This document shows positions 51,301 to 64,000 of a stretch of DNA of 64,000 nucleotides, one piece after another. This DNA comes from Himantopus leucocephalus (lineage: Eukaryota; Chordata; Aves; Charadriiformes; Recurvirostridae): contig RSEF01000006.1 in NCBI GenBank assembly GCA_003993805.1, forward strand, positions 31,166,453-31,230,452, in the 5' to 3' direction. Under the pieces are notes generated by a model. The model saw only the letters and a program-made list of their open reading frames with translations. It had not been told where the DNA came from and searched no databases. The translations under genes and the position numbers were made by a program. Each line of letters begins with the position of its first letter. The first letter of the stretch is position 1.

Positions 51301-53269
51301 AAGTATAACATTTTGACACTTGTATATCCTTCCACAACATCTAAGACCCCTCACTTGTATCAGAAGAGGAGGATACGCAGCCTTAGCAGAGTTAAGATGT
51401 CTGCAGCCTTATCCCCAACCTCTTCATTTTCTCCTGTAGGCAAGTGGGGGATTTAATGTAATCGTATTTCCAGCCAAGGCGTATTGTAATAGACAAGGGA
51501 ATGTCTACCTAAGCGTGCCATTTTGTGATACATTTTGTGTTCCGCAGAATTACGTTTCCCTTTTCATTCGCATGCACTTTCCACAGGTTGCTTCTGCCCA
51601 GTCAGTGAGCATTTCCATTCAGAAGATGTAGATGATTTCCTTCAATGCTAACTTTTGTGGACTGTGCAATCTAAGGAGCACAACAGCCTATTCTTGTTAT
51701 TCTGGGTCGACACGTGCTGTGTGGTGGGATGGTGGTGGGTGCACATGATGTTGCAGAAGGATTCCCGACATCAAGGCTCAGTGAAGAGGTGGTTTCAGGT
51801 TAGTGTGTCAAGTGGAGGTGAAGTGGCTTAGTGCAAGTCAGGCATTACAGATGTGTACAGAAACATTTGCCCAACTTAAGATATGACTTGGTGGCTTTTC
51901 TAGCTGTGCCTGCAGTGCTGTGTCCGAGGTTCACTAGAGAGAGCTGAGATCTTGCAGTACTGACTGCTGTGTTCTGGAACTTTGTATTTCTTGAATTTCA
52001 GAGATTGGGTTTTTTTAACTGTTCACGTTGGAAAGAGTTCTGAGCTGCCCTCTGTACCGTACAATGACTGCTGTGAAGTGACCCCTTCACCTTAGTGAGA
52101 TGTTCTCAGATTCATCAGACAACTTTATGAAGTTAAGTATACCTTGACACAGTAGCGCTGACTCTGTGATTCTGACTTCATCTTCCATAAGTTTTTCTTT
52201 TATCAATCTACGTGAATTCTACAAAATATATATTTTCAAATAGCCATCCCATAGTGTCAATAATTAGACACGTGACTTGAAAATTAGCTGTTCAGTGATA
52301 GTGGCTAGGCATTTTCCTGGATATAAGAACCCAGGAAGAAATCCAACTTGCTTCATAAACTCTACTCTTAGCCACAGTTTGACAGAGTAATATGATAGTT
52401 GTGTGCCAGCGCCAGCAGATTTAAACTTGCACCACTAATTCCATTTTGACATTGATGAAAAGATCATATGGGTCTTTTGCATTCAAGGAGGTATCTTTTA
52501 GAGTCTTTTTTGAGAACAGAAGAGATAGCACTTTAGTTTTGCTGTTAAATGAGAGTCATGTTACTATTTTTTTAATGCAATATTTTTTATTGAACCATTT
52601 TTCCTCAGAAATATACAGCACTTTGAGGAGTGAAATGAATCTGTGTGGGCACCTGGTTGTGTAGAATCCTAAACAAAGTATAAAGTTGGAGATTTTCTAT
52701 GTTTATTTTTTGAATAAATATAATTTACAGTTTTGACATGTTATGGTATTCTAGAGCCTGTCTGCCAGTTGTTTGACTAAGATTCTCTATTATGGGCAAG
52801 TATCCCTGATGTTTTGCAGCCTCATCGATCATGCTACACTAGATGAGAATGAAGGTGTTGCTGTGCAGCAGCCAGGTAGTTTCTCACACACTTTAGATGC
52901 AATATCACCAGCCTGTGCTTGAGCTAATTTAGGTTTGACAGGAAAAAAATCTAAATTACATTGCCAGAATGGAGATTGTTTTTTGAATAGGAGTGAATCA
53001 GACAAGGACTTGGACGCATGCTTATTTGAATGTGAATTGTAAGGATAGCACTCTAGGTCAGAGGACCATGGAATTTTTTTAGAGGATTGAAGAGGAGCAT
53101 GTAGTTGTCATTGTTTTATCCTGAGTGTGACTGGTATTTGTACCAGCTTCTACAGATTTAAAAAAAAAAAAAGGAAAGAAAAAAGGAAAGATGAGATGTA
53201 TCAAGGATCTGAAAGGGATCAAGAATCTATTTTACTTGGAAAAATGTCAATGTTAAATATTTTTTGTTT
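45363..53269. other. Intronic, nothing recognised
   Basis: About 7.9 kb of AT-rich intron. A GC-richer patch at about 51580-52160 stands out but shows no frame, terminal repeat or known element. An A-rich run lies at 53159-53190. Confidence 0.55.
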
Positions 53270-54052
53270 ATCAGAAGACCAAGATGGCTTGATGTTGACA
53301 GGGAGAGGGTTTGATAAGGCAAACAGTAGAGCTTTGGTTCAGGACGACCTTAGAAAATTTGAGGACTGGGCCAGCAGAAACCTAATGAAGTCTGACAAGA
53401 AATACAGAGCCCTAACCAGGGTAGAATTACCTAACATCAACTTGAATATTAGCCAACAGTATGCTCTCATTCCGCTTCGGGCAATACCCAAGTATGGAGT
53501 CTCATTAAGAGAAAATTATCCCCTTCTACTTGGCTCTGGGCAGGCTGAGTGTGGAATGAGACTTCAATTTTTGGTGCCCCAGTTCAGAAAGGGTATTGAG
53601 AAGCTGAGGGGATCCAGGAGAAGTGTCGCAAAGAATTTTAGGGGCCTGAAGCACACAAGATAGGTTGAGGCTGTGGAGCTTGGGCTTGTTCAGTCTGCAA
53701 AGAGCTCCTCCAATAGTAGACTACAGTTACTTGTGAGGGAGTTACAGAGATGATGAAGCTAAATTCTTCTGTAATAGCAGGTGGTAAAACAAGGGAAAGT
53801 GGTCACAAGCTGCACCTTGGAAGATTCTGATGAACATTAGAAAAAATTCATTATGTTAGCAATGCTGCATTGAAACATGTTACCCAGAGTGGCTGTGGAA
53901 TATCCATCCTTGGAGGTTTTCAAAATTTGCCTGGAAAAAGACACTGTTGACCTGATCTGGTGTTAACAGTAGCCTGGCTTTGAGTGGGAAGCAGAACAAC
54001 ATGATCTTGAGATGTTTCTTCCAGTCAACATTTTGATGACTCTGTTATGCTA
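53270..54052 (+). mobile_element. Old CR1 LINE, sense, heavily diverged
   Basis: Ordered CR1 patches: GAGGACTGGGCCAGCAGAAA, TATCCCCTTCTACTTGGCTC, AGAAGCTGAGGGGATCCAGG, AAAGTGGTCACAAGCTGCAC, GTTACCCAGAGTGGCTGTGG and ATCCATCCTTGGAGGTTTTC, then GACCTGATCTGGT near the 3' end. A 178-codon frame at 53127-53663 covers part of it and the flanking A-rich DNA, but it is not the ancestral reading frame throughout. Wording and decay place it among the older copies here. The left boundary is uncertain. Confidence 0.88.
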
Positions 54053-57000
54053 ACACATAAGAGCATGCTCCATAACAGGTGCACCTTTCCTAGCGGGAGA
54101 CTCTTTAATTTATCAAGTCATAATAAGATGTTGTAAGAAGTCATAACAAAAAAGCTGAGGAGAGAGAGAAATCCAGTTCTAGCAAGTGACAGAAATGGAT
54201 TGTACATGTAATCTAGCCAGGCTTTTAAAAAACAGAGTTTCGGAAGATGTTGTCTAGAAATCTGCTGTTTCACACTCAGTTTGTAGAACTCAATCCTGCA
54301 AACATTTATGTCTGAAATAACTTTCTGGTCTTTGTGTCAATTACTTTTCATACTGTTTTAAATGTAATTTTGAAACAGGTTTCTCCCTTGTCTATGCTTT
54401 TTATTTTTTTTTCATTCACTCATTGACTTTAATACTCAATATTTCGATTTCTTAATAATGTCTGTATTAATCATTATGAAGATATTTTGCATGCTGAATT
54501 AAACTGTACGTTATATAACAGTTTCCCCTCCCCGAGATTTTCTCCTTCACTTCTTGGAGGTTATTAACTGAGAGTTTCTCTGTGTGGTACGCATTTGCTC
54601 ATATGTGTAGTCAAACACAAAATTAAATAAAGCAGTGAAATAGCAGTGTATGCATATTGAATTTAATGGGAAAGTGCAAGGTAGGAAAAGCTCAGCTGTA
54701 AAAACCTGCTTTAAGAATGTCATTCATCTCACTTGAATACAAACCTAGATTGTTTTTCAGCCTCTCATGACTCTGAATAGTGGAAATAATATCCTGTAAT
54801 TATTACATTGTTTGAGAAAGAAAGGGGGTGGTATTTGGATAATCTACTGTATGCCATCATGAGAGGCTGGACTTCAACATGCAGAGATAATCTATGGAAA
54901 CTGTTAATCTAATCCTGATGTGAAGGCTGGGCATCTGAGTCTGATTTTCTTCAAGTTATCTTTCATTTCTATTTATGTTATCAGTATGAAAGTTTTGCTG
55001 TCACTATTTCTCATCATCTGGGAGGACTGTTTGTTGACATTAGACTAAATTCTTTACTAGCATCAACACAGTAGAAAGCAGTAGGATTCTGCCAGCAGGC
55101 ACTTAGCTCCATATTGCTTCTCTGATCATTTCATCCCAGCAAGAAGTATTTCTTTTTCCTATTTCAGCATTATGTTATTTTGTAGAAATACCCAATGAGT
55201 GCTTAAAACTATGGGAGAAATTTATCTCACCTAACATTATTTTTGAAGCTTGACATTATATAGTCTAAACTAATCGCACACTCCCTGTGTTGTGAGCAGA
55301 GAGAAGTGGCAGCTCCAATAGGGTAATTCATTCCACGTTGAGTCCCACATCTATTTTAGAGTCACTCACCTATGAAGTGCCGTCCTATCTCTGCTGATTA
55401 TTATAAACTAGCTAACTAATTTTGACTAGCTTCACACATTTGACTAGATATGCCATGTTCCACGCGGCACAATTCAGATAAATTTTCTTTAAAATTTCTT
55501 TTTCAAGTTCTAGGAAAGCCAATATATAGAATAAATGTGTGGCATTTTTAACCTCCGTGTCACTGTTTAATCTTTCTCTAACTTAGAAATAATTTGGATT
55601 CATTGTTGGTAAATTTGCCCTTGTCTTACCTTGGAATTTTTCTTTTCCAAAGGAAAAGAAAATATGTTTTGTGCTTTCCCTGTTGAATATTTATATTGGG
55701 AAAACGACAGTTTCCTACCATCCACCTTTCACTGGTGCAGATCACTCTCCATATTCAAAGTCCTATGTGGAAGAACAGTCATTACCATTTTTTGCCCTCT
55801 CTGAAAAAAACCCCAGATAATTGTAGTTATATTTAAGCAAAAAATCAGAGTAACTGATATTTTGTTATGTAATTACTGATTATTCAGTAATTATGAATTT
55901 ACTGAGTTTAAAGATATCCATAGGTTTTTTCCATCCAATTACAAATAGTACATAATAAGGTCTTTAAAATAGTTTATACTTGGGTCTCTGCAGTCATGTT
56001 TCTGCACAGTGTTTATCTAAGCTTCACTTCATACAGCAGATAGTAAATGTGAAAATGTATTATGTATCTAAATTTTCTAACATCCTTTTTCCAGTCTATC
56101 ACAGTATTTAATCTTTCCCATTTTTCCTGATAAAAATGTTACACAAAAATGTGCCCATCTACATAAATATTTTCCTCAGCTGTCTTTTATATTTGTAGTC
56201 TAAAGTTGCCTCAGTCAAAAAGTGTTCCTCAAGAACAGAGGATAGACAACAAAATGAGTTAGTCTTCATGTCCAGTCAATATCCATATCTTTTGCTTCAG
56301 AACATACATAGTACCAGTGTGGGAATGTATAATAGTTTTGTTCAAGAAGAAATTCAATTACAGTTTTGATGATACTGAAGGAAGTAATAATTCTGTAGGA
56401 TTTAAGTACACGTAATCAAGGCAGTCCAGGCAGTTGAGTTTGGCTTATGTCTGACCTTATTGTATTATGCTCCCAGGTCTAATAATTAGACCGTCTACCC
56501 AAGTTTTACAATGTATTTATTTTAGTTTCTCCTATTTGTTCACTCTTCATTTGTTAACAGTGGAAGATGAAAAAATTGTATTAATGGCAGTATTTGTTCA
56601 TTGGCTGAGAGCCTAAGCAGATAGAAGTTTACATTAGTGGATAATGTCATGAAATGAAGCACAGATTAAAATTGCTTTTTATGTACATTATTTGGATATA
56701 TAAACTATTTCATGGATTAGGTTCATGTTTACTGCAAATGTGGAATTTTGATTTAGTGCACTCGTGTTGTGCCTAATTTTCCCCTTGTTTTTCCTTTTGC
56801 TTGGTTGGTTTTGTTAGAATTGCAGAGACAGCTTCTTGACACCTACATTTTTCAAACTAAAACACAAAATTCTGAGGCCAGATTTACTATTTCCATATGA
56901 AAGATGTCCCTAAGTTAGAGTTTTAAAATTGTCTCGTTTTTGTGGTGGAACAGATCTTGACCTATTGCTCTGTAGGACTGTATTATTGCTGCATGTGATA

Positions 57001-60000
57001 GCCAAGGTGAACATGAAATGGAGTATCTAGAGCAGTGGAAAAAAAATCTGTTCCTGCAGACATTAACTTTTGATGGTTGGAAAAATCCCCGTGTTCTAAA
57101 GTTGTTCCTATTTCAACAGACCTATTCCATCCATCATTATTCAGTGTAAAGTGTATTTCCTACGTCATGCATGAAACCAAAACATCAAAAATTAAGAAAT
57201 ACCATACATTGAAATGTTGGTTGCAATGCATCCATGTATGCCGTGCTCTCTGGCATATTCTGCTCGATATTTGACTCTTGAATCCTCAATTGCTATAAAA
57301 GGTTTGTCAAAAGCCACAATGCCTTGTCTTCCAATTAGGTCATGTGATTTAAAGATCTTAAGTGCTTTCTTACAGGTTTATGTGTTTTGTTTTTTCTTTT
57401 GTTTTTGTTTTTTAAAAAACATATTTTTTCAAAGGCCTGAACGTGGTAGAGAAAAAAGATAGACACATCAGTAATGCTTGTTGGAGCAATCGCCACAGCT
57501 CAGTTATCACCCATCAGCTTTTTCTTCATGTACCTTTGTATCTTTTAAGACTGAGCTGGAACATATGTGTATAACACATTTTGCTCTGGAATCTAATTCT
57601 CTCTTTGAGTTTTTATGACTAGATTTCAGAATGTATCTACATTTATTCTGTATATGGGTATTGGTATTACTTTGATCTAATAGAATAAAAACATAGTGCA
57701 CTATGAAATTGTACATGAAAATTAATTTTTTAACATTTTAGTTCATCCAGATAAAAGTCCAGGCAGAAATATTGGTAGAAAAAGCCCCTCTGATAACACT
57801 ATTCCTGAAGTTAAAATGGCAAGATGAGTTTTGTAGATAGAAGTTTGTATCATTTATTAAGGCAGCTGGATACCTGGAAGAGTTAGACAAACTTTCAGAC
57901 ACCCAAGTCCTTCTTCATGCCTGATACAGAAGTATCAGATTTCAAAGCTAAATCCAAGTTGAAAGCAATTGCTCGGAGTTTAATTATAGAGCATTTTTCA
58001 TAAAAAAGTCACTGCAGTTCTTACCTCTAGGTCCTGATTCTCACAACTGCTTCACAAGATGAACCTTGAGACCAGGATGCAAAAAACTGTGGCTTTAGTA
58101 GCAGTATCAGTTTTATGGCACGTTAAAGTTTCCTTGCACATGCTTATGTCCTCACGTTTCGCGATTATAAACTACCCATCTCTCTTTCATTACAACTTGC
58201 TTTCCTTATCAACTCTTCTTCCTCCCTCACATGTCCCCTCTACTCAACACAAGAAAGATATTATATGATCTAATATACTGAAATGATCAATCTTCCCAAC
58301 TTCTTTTTTGGTTTTGAAGTCCTCTATTCTGAGCATCAAAAAGAGCTTACATGCTCAAGAACTTCACTTATTTTTATCTTGTGGAAAAAAAATATTGATC
58401 CATACACCTCTTCCTTGTTATCATAGATCCTCATAGCTGGAATTTCACAACCATATAGAACGTTCCAAACTACCCCACAATAATTCATCTTTTGTCACAT
58501 CGCTCAAGGTAGAGATCCTCTAATCATAGGACAGATTTCCTTCTTGATGTGGCTTGTCTCACTACTTTTTTTTTTTTTTTAAAACGCAGAAAAAGCTCAA
58601 ACATCTTCTAAGTTTTTCTGTGAACTGAGTGTTGAGATTAGACTTTTCCCTCCTAGAGTACAAAGCTAGAGTTTCAAAGTCCTGTAATGTTGTTGTTCCA
58701 GCAAATTCGTTATAGCTTGATAATCAAATAATCATCTGTTAGTAGTTTTTTAGCAGCAAATGACAAAACTCTAGGTCAGCTACAAATCAAATGGCATTTC
58801 TGATACTGTAATCAATTTCAAAGGAAAATAAAACTGAGTAGTGTTATGAAATCAGACCAAAGATTTTGTTGCACATCTTAAAGCTCTCACAATATGGTTC
58901 TTTTTTGTTTGAGCTACACTTTTGGATTGAAGTCTTTATTGTGAAAATGATAAATTCTGTTTCACCTTAAATTTTCTAATTAATTTATTTTTCTTTGCTG
59001 TCAATAGCAGAGTATTTATGAAAAATAAACATCCATTTTGTAGTTTTTTGCAAAGCCTGTCATTATTCATTTTGCAAAACAACAATTTGTCTGTAATGTT
59101 ATTGGATCATAAAGTCACTGAAAGCTTCTAATGCTCGCCAAGGAGGGAAAAGAACTTCAACTGTCGTCGCTGATGAGAAATTTTCTAGTGGTTTCTGTGA
59201 AGGTGAGAAAACTATTTGATAACATTTATGACAGATAGCTGTCTATAAGCTTGCCTTTTTAAAGAAGCATAGATCATGGACAGTTGCTGAAATGTATCTG
59301 CATCTATAGCCGTGTCTGTAGCTGCCGTATTGATGCCAGTCCCAAATTCTCTTTTAGAAATCTAGTGCTGGTGAATGAAAGAATTAGCATCTGCACCCGA
59401 AACTGGATTTCAAGTAATGTTTTACAGTACAATAAGTAATCCTACTTCCATTTTTCAGTGTTAAGCTGCGTAAAGAGGAGGTGTTTGTTCCTCTTTCTTC
59501 AAGGGAAATAGTTCCATGCTGGAAATTCTGTGTTCACTCACAGAGGCTATCCTTTGCCATAGAAAATTATTTTGCACGTGGCAGTTGGTGATTCCATTCC
59601 GTAGGAAATGATGGAGACGGTATTTATCTTGATCTTCATTTGTAAGAGAAGGTGGAAATAATATTTGTGGGATCCATAGGCTTATTTTGGTGAAACGGAG
59701 GGCTGCTTAGGCATGATACAAATTAACAAAAGAGATATTCACCTCCTGTATCTTTAAGTCCAAAGGGAAGCCCTGGGCTTGAAAGAATTTTCCTTGTCTT
59801 GTCCCTTGTCTACGCAGGCACAGGAAAAAAGACAGTAACATTCATATCTAGATGAAAATCCCGTGGAAACAAATGTTTTTGATTGTATTATGGTTCTTTG
59901 TGTCACATTTACTTGCTCCTTTGCAATCTACTTGTAATTAAAATATATATTCTTTTTTGTTAATATTCTGTGTTGAAATTAGCCTAAGATGCATGGTACC

Positions 60001-62660
60001 GTTTCTTCAGAAAATACTGTAGTTCATCTTTTAAACATGAACTCTAATGTAATCATTAGAAGATAATGTTTGATTAAAATCTGAAATTACTTCTGGGATG
60101 GAACTTTATATTTTACTGTGTTTTTGCTCTAAAATATGAGTACGTTCGAGAATATCTCATACAACCAAACAAGTAAGTTTTACAGACAGAAGTTCTTCTG
60201 TAGGTTTGCAAACATGAACTCCAGCAAAAAAAACATCGCAATTGTCTTAAGTAGATGATTTGATTAATAGAAAGTGGAAAATGTAAAATCAGCCCTTTTG
60301 TGTCTGTTTTTGTGCAAAAGCAATCTATCCCATCTTGTGCTGAGGGATTTGCAAATCATATTTAATCATTAATAGGCATATAAAATCATTAAATTATTGT
60401 AAATCTGCCTACTTCATGTTTGCTGTGTGTTGAAAAAGAGAAATAAAGGCACTATAGTTTCTTAGAAAAATTTGATATAAAACTTTCCTGATGTCACTGT
60501 GATCAGATTGTGGGTTTTGATTGCAGGACTTCCCCTTGCATGTAGTTGTTTCTGGACTAACAGATGCTGTTAATGAATGTCGACACCTTGAATGAAAATA
60601 ATCAAAGTAATGCAAAATATAAACGATCCTTCAACAAATAGCTTTTTAACAGGTCACAAAAGGTGAACTCTGATGAAACTGGCATGTTTTTTCTCTTTGT
60701 GTTAGTTCAGCTCCTGAAGTATGGTACTTGTAAAAAACATTTGGGAAAAGCCAGCAGTTAATTTGAATACTAAGTATTATTTGAAGGGAATCCAGCCTGC
60801 ATTTAAAATAAAGATTGAGTATAGAAAGCTTTTTTTTTTCCTTCATACAAGTTATTCTTAAACAATTGTTTTTGGTTGGGATGCACTTTATATTGGTCAA
60901 AGAGATCTTCAGATCTTTTCTCAGATTTTGTATTTTCTATGTAAAATAAAATTTACATTGGCGTTAACAGATACTTTGACAATTATGTCCACTCTGTAAT
61001 TTCTCTTCAACTTTTCCATATTTTCATTTTGGTGCAGTATTCATCATGACAGTAGTCTAAATTAAAGTGTCTGACAATTTAAAATTTCTGCTTATATTGG
61101 ACAAATGTGAAAACTTGAGTAGTGAGTCAGAGTTCTTTCTCTCTCGGGCTACCTTCCCACGTGGTCTTCAGCTTCTTCTCTTTCCGTAGGCTCCCAGGCC
61201 AGAGTGTAGGTTTTGCCCTCATCCAAACACAGCAATCTACTTAATCTAGGCACATTGAGATTTCCTACCTGGAGAGGAGATAGATGATAGTACTCAAGGA
61301 GTCTAGTACAATAAATTGTATTTCGATTCGTTTATCAAGTTTTTCCTGATATTTTGGGCTGAGAAATTTGAAATATCTGCTTCCTGTATCAAATTCCAGA
61401 GCTCCTAGAATTGTTTGCATTGCTTGCAATTGTGCATTATTACTGAAGAGAAAGCAGAAATTACATTTCAGAGATGTGTTTACATGATGGTACCCCCTAT
61501 GCTTATTCCTGGAATGATGTTGTTTCCATGCTGTTACTTCCTTAGACTTTAAGTAACCTGAACTATGGTTAGCTGTGTTTAGCTGGCATAAGGCACAGTA
61601 ACACTATTATAATACTAATGTTTACATTATATTTTTGCCCTTAAAAAAAAAAAAAAAAAAAAANAAAAAAAGTTCTTCAGTACCATGAGTTACCATTTCA
61701 AAAGTTCACAAATCAACTGTTAAAGGGAATCAGAGGAATTCCATGTAATTACTAGTCAACATCAGATCTTAAATGCACAAAGATCTCTAAAAGCAACAAT
61801 TATTTGAAAAGGATGGGAATATAGTTAGATAAACACTTTGTGCAATTCAAAGTAGAAGATTCTGTGTATCTTCAGTTTGATAATTACACACTATGAAAAA
61901 CTGAACAAGACAAGGACTTAAGGATATTTGTAGATATAACTTAAATATTAAGTACCTCTCAACATTAACAAAAAGTAATTATAATAATAATTATAGGCTC
62001 TATTGCATGCAAGTGTGGTGTGCATCTGTGTGTATATGCTGTCTTAGAGATAATTATTAAATCTTTGTGAAAAATTACAGTAAGGAGTTGAACTAATGTG
62101 TGTTCTGGTGAGGCTGTAAAAATGTAGCCTAAAAGAATATTTTTTTACTTTGTCTTTAAAGAAATGGTTTTATTATGCACTGGATTTATCTTTTTTTTAA
62201 TTAACTATGCACTAATTTTAATATTATGCAATTCAAATATTTTAAATGTATAAATTTTAAGCACAAGATAGCTTTTGTAATTTCTAAAACCTTGTTTCAG
62301 TCTTGTTATTAAAATGGAAAATGGTGATAGTTAAAACAGTCGACTATAAAGAAGATGATTTATATCAATATGATTTCTTAGTATTTTGCATGTTGTTTAC
62401 ATTGTTTATATCAAGCAAGTTTTACGTGGATATTTCTATTAACTGTATTTCAATAGAAAGACTATATTCCATTGTTTGTATTTTGACACAGGCAAAGACA
62501 TGGGAGTTAGTTGCTCATCTCACTTTATGGTAAATGCATGTGTGTGCACACTAGACTGAAATTACACTTGGAACTAATCATCCGTGGAGCCATAAAGCTC
62601 TAGCCTAAAAGGAGCTGTGGGCTCTGAAAATGTTGTAATTTACTTCTATTTTATTTGCAG
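54053..62660. other. Intronic, last 8.6 kb before exon D, nothing recognised
   Basis: AT-rich intronic DNA with short homopolymers, a T-rich run at 57388-57430 and the poly-A tract at 61643. I see no exon-like segment other than exon D and no recognisable mobile element. Confidence 0.55.
61643..61671. repeat. Poly-A tract with one ambiguous base
   Basis: A run of 29 positions, all A except one N at 61664. There is no clear element body upstream, so it is not evidently the tail of a retrocopy. Confidence 0.9.
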
Positions 62661-62722
62661 ATTGCCTTCTCACAGCACAATACTATCATGGATCTGGTGC
62701 AGTTCTTTGTCACCTTCTTCAG
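62661..62722 (+). CDS. ATRNL1: ATRNL1 coding exon D (start of membrane span)
   Basis: This 62-bp exon follows the acceptor TTTATTTGCAG and reads 20 codons, IAFSQHNTIMDLVQFFVTFF, plus AG of a split codon, expected to become Ser. The donor is TTCAG|GTAAAT. The peptide is close to invariant in the attractin family as I remember it. The hydrophobic run VQFFVTFF is the first part of the single transmembrane helix, whose remainder (FLSLLLVAAVV-like in the family) is in the next exon outside the window. The Asn-Thr-Ile wording favours ATRNL1 over ATRN. The exon is small and isolated by about 50 kb upstream. Confidence 0.92.
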
Positions 62723-64000
62723 GTAAATTGCTTTTTCTGTCTTCTGACTGAGATAATGCTGATTCTTTTCCATCAAACCAATATCTTAACCAGCTTCTTA
62801 ATCTTACAAACTGCCTGCAAGGAAGCCTTTAAACTGTGTTCTCTAATTGGCACCAGTGGATGATCCAGGCCATTGCCCTGTAACTACTGGCAGCTGCTGG
62901 CATCTTTCATACATTTCATATTCAGTGGTACAGTCTTCACGCTTACTTTGTAAAGATTAGCTGGATATGTATTGTATATTACGGTGATTAAGAAAAACCA
63001 GCTATACTGACTCAAACCAGTAATTTATCTCTGTGAATTTTTTGTAAACTCTTTTAAAGAATTATTAAAAATGATGGTTCTGTTCAATAGCTTGTTACTT
63101 TTAATAGAGCACCCCAAATCATTACTAATGCTTTCATGTGTTAGAGATTAATTGTGAAAGGCAGTAGGTGACGCATGAGATTTGGTTATGGCAGCAATGC
63201 AGGAATTGGCTTCATCTGCAAATGGACAACTGCTGTAGGATCTGAACAAAACTCCACCGAAAGACTTCTTAAAAGTTCAGCTGTCTGATAAAATGTCACA
63301 AACATTTATGGTTACACACAGATTAGTTACGGTGCTTTGAAATCTTGCTGTGAATATATTCCCCAATAACCATGAAGTGTATGCAAAATGTGAACAGTGA
63401 CAGACAACTATGTTCATCAGAATTTCTGTATTTCTGGAACTGCTGTGTGTTTATTTCACAACTTCACAGTACAGCTTTTCTGTTTGCTTTAATCACCGTG
63501 CTCTGAGGAACTGTACCTGAAGAATCAGACCCTTAAACACAGTGAACAGATCAACTTCAGTTAATTGCTGCCACCTAAAAGGAGGCAGAAATGAGCAGAC
63601 CCTGCAGTCTTCTGTCCCCGGTGCATTGGCTAATTGGGAGTGGTTTAGTAGCAGGTGCAAAGCGTCCCATTTCTCCTCTTTCATGACAAACAGAGCAATA
63701 AAATGCTGGCTGCCTAAAGGTCAGTCCATAGTGGTTTGGGTTTTTTAGTGTTTGGGATTTTTTTCCTGGGAGGCCAGCAAGATCCAAAACATGATGATGC
63801 TCATGCAAACCTCAAGAAGACAAACTCCTACAGAAGAAAGCACAGTCTGTCCAAGTATGATAGAACAGAGGGACTCTGGGACAAATAGCAGAGGGAGACT
63901 AAAAGCAATTTTTTTCTGTTCCGTGCCCTAGTGCTGGCTCAGAAAAGTTGAACTATAGGCTCTCTGATGGTGAAGCCATCTCTATAGATGCATTAGCTCT
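62723..64000 (+). other. ATRNL1: Start of the next ATRNL1 intron
   Basis: A phase-2 intron begins with GTAAAT and runs out of the window. The next family exon (rest of the membrane helix) was not found in it. Short ORFs at 63493-63808 on both strands have no family similarity. Confidence 0.75.

Larger units (their letters stand above)
12693..62660 (+). other. ATRNL1: ATRNL1 large intron, 49,968 bp
   Basis: A phase-0 intron between the last extracellular exon and the exon that enters the membrane. The donor is CAG|GTTAGT and the acceptor TTTTATTTGCAG. It makes up about 78% of the window and holds eight CR1 fragments, several simple repeats and many ORF-length stretches without family similarity. 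I saw no further exon: KIQ|IAF joins in frame and, as I recall it, matches the continuous family wording. Confidence 0.85.
10502..62722 (+). other. ATRNL1: Partial ATRNL1 (attractin-like 1) locus, four internal exons
   Basis: Four exons with GT-AG borders join in frame to about 131 codons that read as the end of the extracellular region and the start of the membrane span of an attractin-family protein. Attractins are large type I membrane receptors with CUB, EGF-like, kelch, PSI, C-type lectin and laminin-EGF domains. Family knowledge links attractin to agouti/melanocortin signalling, and ATRNL1 to binding of the melanocortin-4 receptor through its cytoplasmic tail, which lies downstream of this window. 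I choose ATRNL1 over its paralogue ATRN from remembered wording of the segments SLLIDYQFTFSLLQEDD and IAFSQHNTIMDLVQFF, and because ATRNL1 has unusually long introns. No start codon, stop codon, promoter or polyadenylation site of the gene is in the window. Confidence 0.88.

Noticed and set aside
53127..53663. 178-codon plus-strand ORF, the longest in the window
   Set aside because: It runs from an A-rich run (Lys-rich start) into a diverged CR1 copy. The frame is a by-product of the decayed element, without splice or family support.
61643..61671. Poly-A tract as the tail of a processed pseudogene
   Set aside because: No coding-like sequence or gene similarity is visible upstream, and no target duplication was found.
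1..64000. CRISPR arrays, operons, phage or other prokaryotic systems
   Set aside because: No regular spaced repeats, ribosome binding sites or dense coding. Composition, introns and LINEs are those of a vertebrate nuclear genome.

Overview
This window is intronic vertebrate DNA, most likely from a bird. It is AT-rich and riddled with 5'-truncated CR1 LINEs, and several copies carry the typical avian CR1 3' end with its GATTCTATGA-type short repeat. No SINE family is obvious. I cannot name the species. The absence of operons and presence of GT-AG introns exclude a prokaryotic or viral reading.

One gene is supported. It lies on the + strand and runs through the whole window: the 3' part of an attractin-family receptor, best matched to ATRNL1 (attractin-like 1). 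Four exons are visible at 10502-10596, 11250-11328, 12535-12692 and 62661-62722, together 394 bp or about 131 codons. All have GT-AG borders, and the phases join without a break. They encode the juxtamembrane end of the extracellular region, with four N-glycosylation sequons, and the first residues of the membrane span. The 5' exons and the last exons (rest of the membrane span, cytoplasmic tail, 3' UTR) lie outside the window.

Layout: 1-10501 is the end of an upstream intron with one CR1 that contains a 100-N assembly gap. 10502-12692 is a cluster of three exons. 12693-62660 is a single intron of 49,968 bp with eight CR1 fragments of clearly different ages, simple repeats, and long stretches where I recognise nothing. 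62661-62722 is the fourth exon, and 62723-64000 starts the next intron.

The open reading frames elsewhere are short and lack family similarity, or they are CR1 reverse-transcriptase remnants. I found no RNA gene, CRISPR array, promoter or new gene system that I could defend. The points most worth a second look are the gap inside a CR1 (about 239 bp probably missing, against 100 Ns), a head-to-head inverted CR1 pair in the large intron that could fold as double-stranded RNA, the very old CR1 copies, and one lone cysteine in the receptor's juxtamembrane region.
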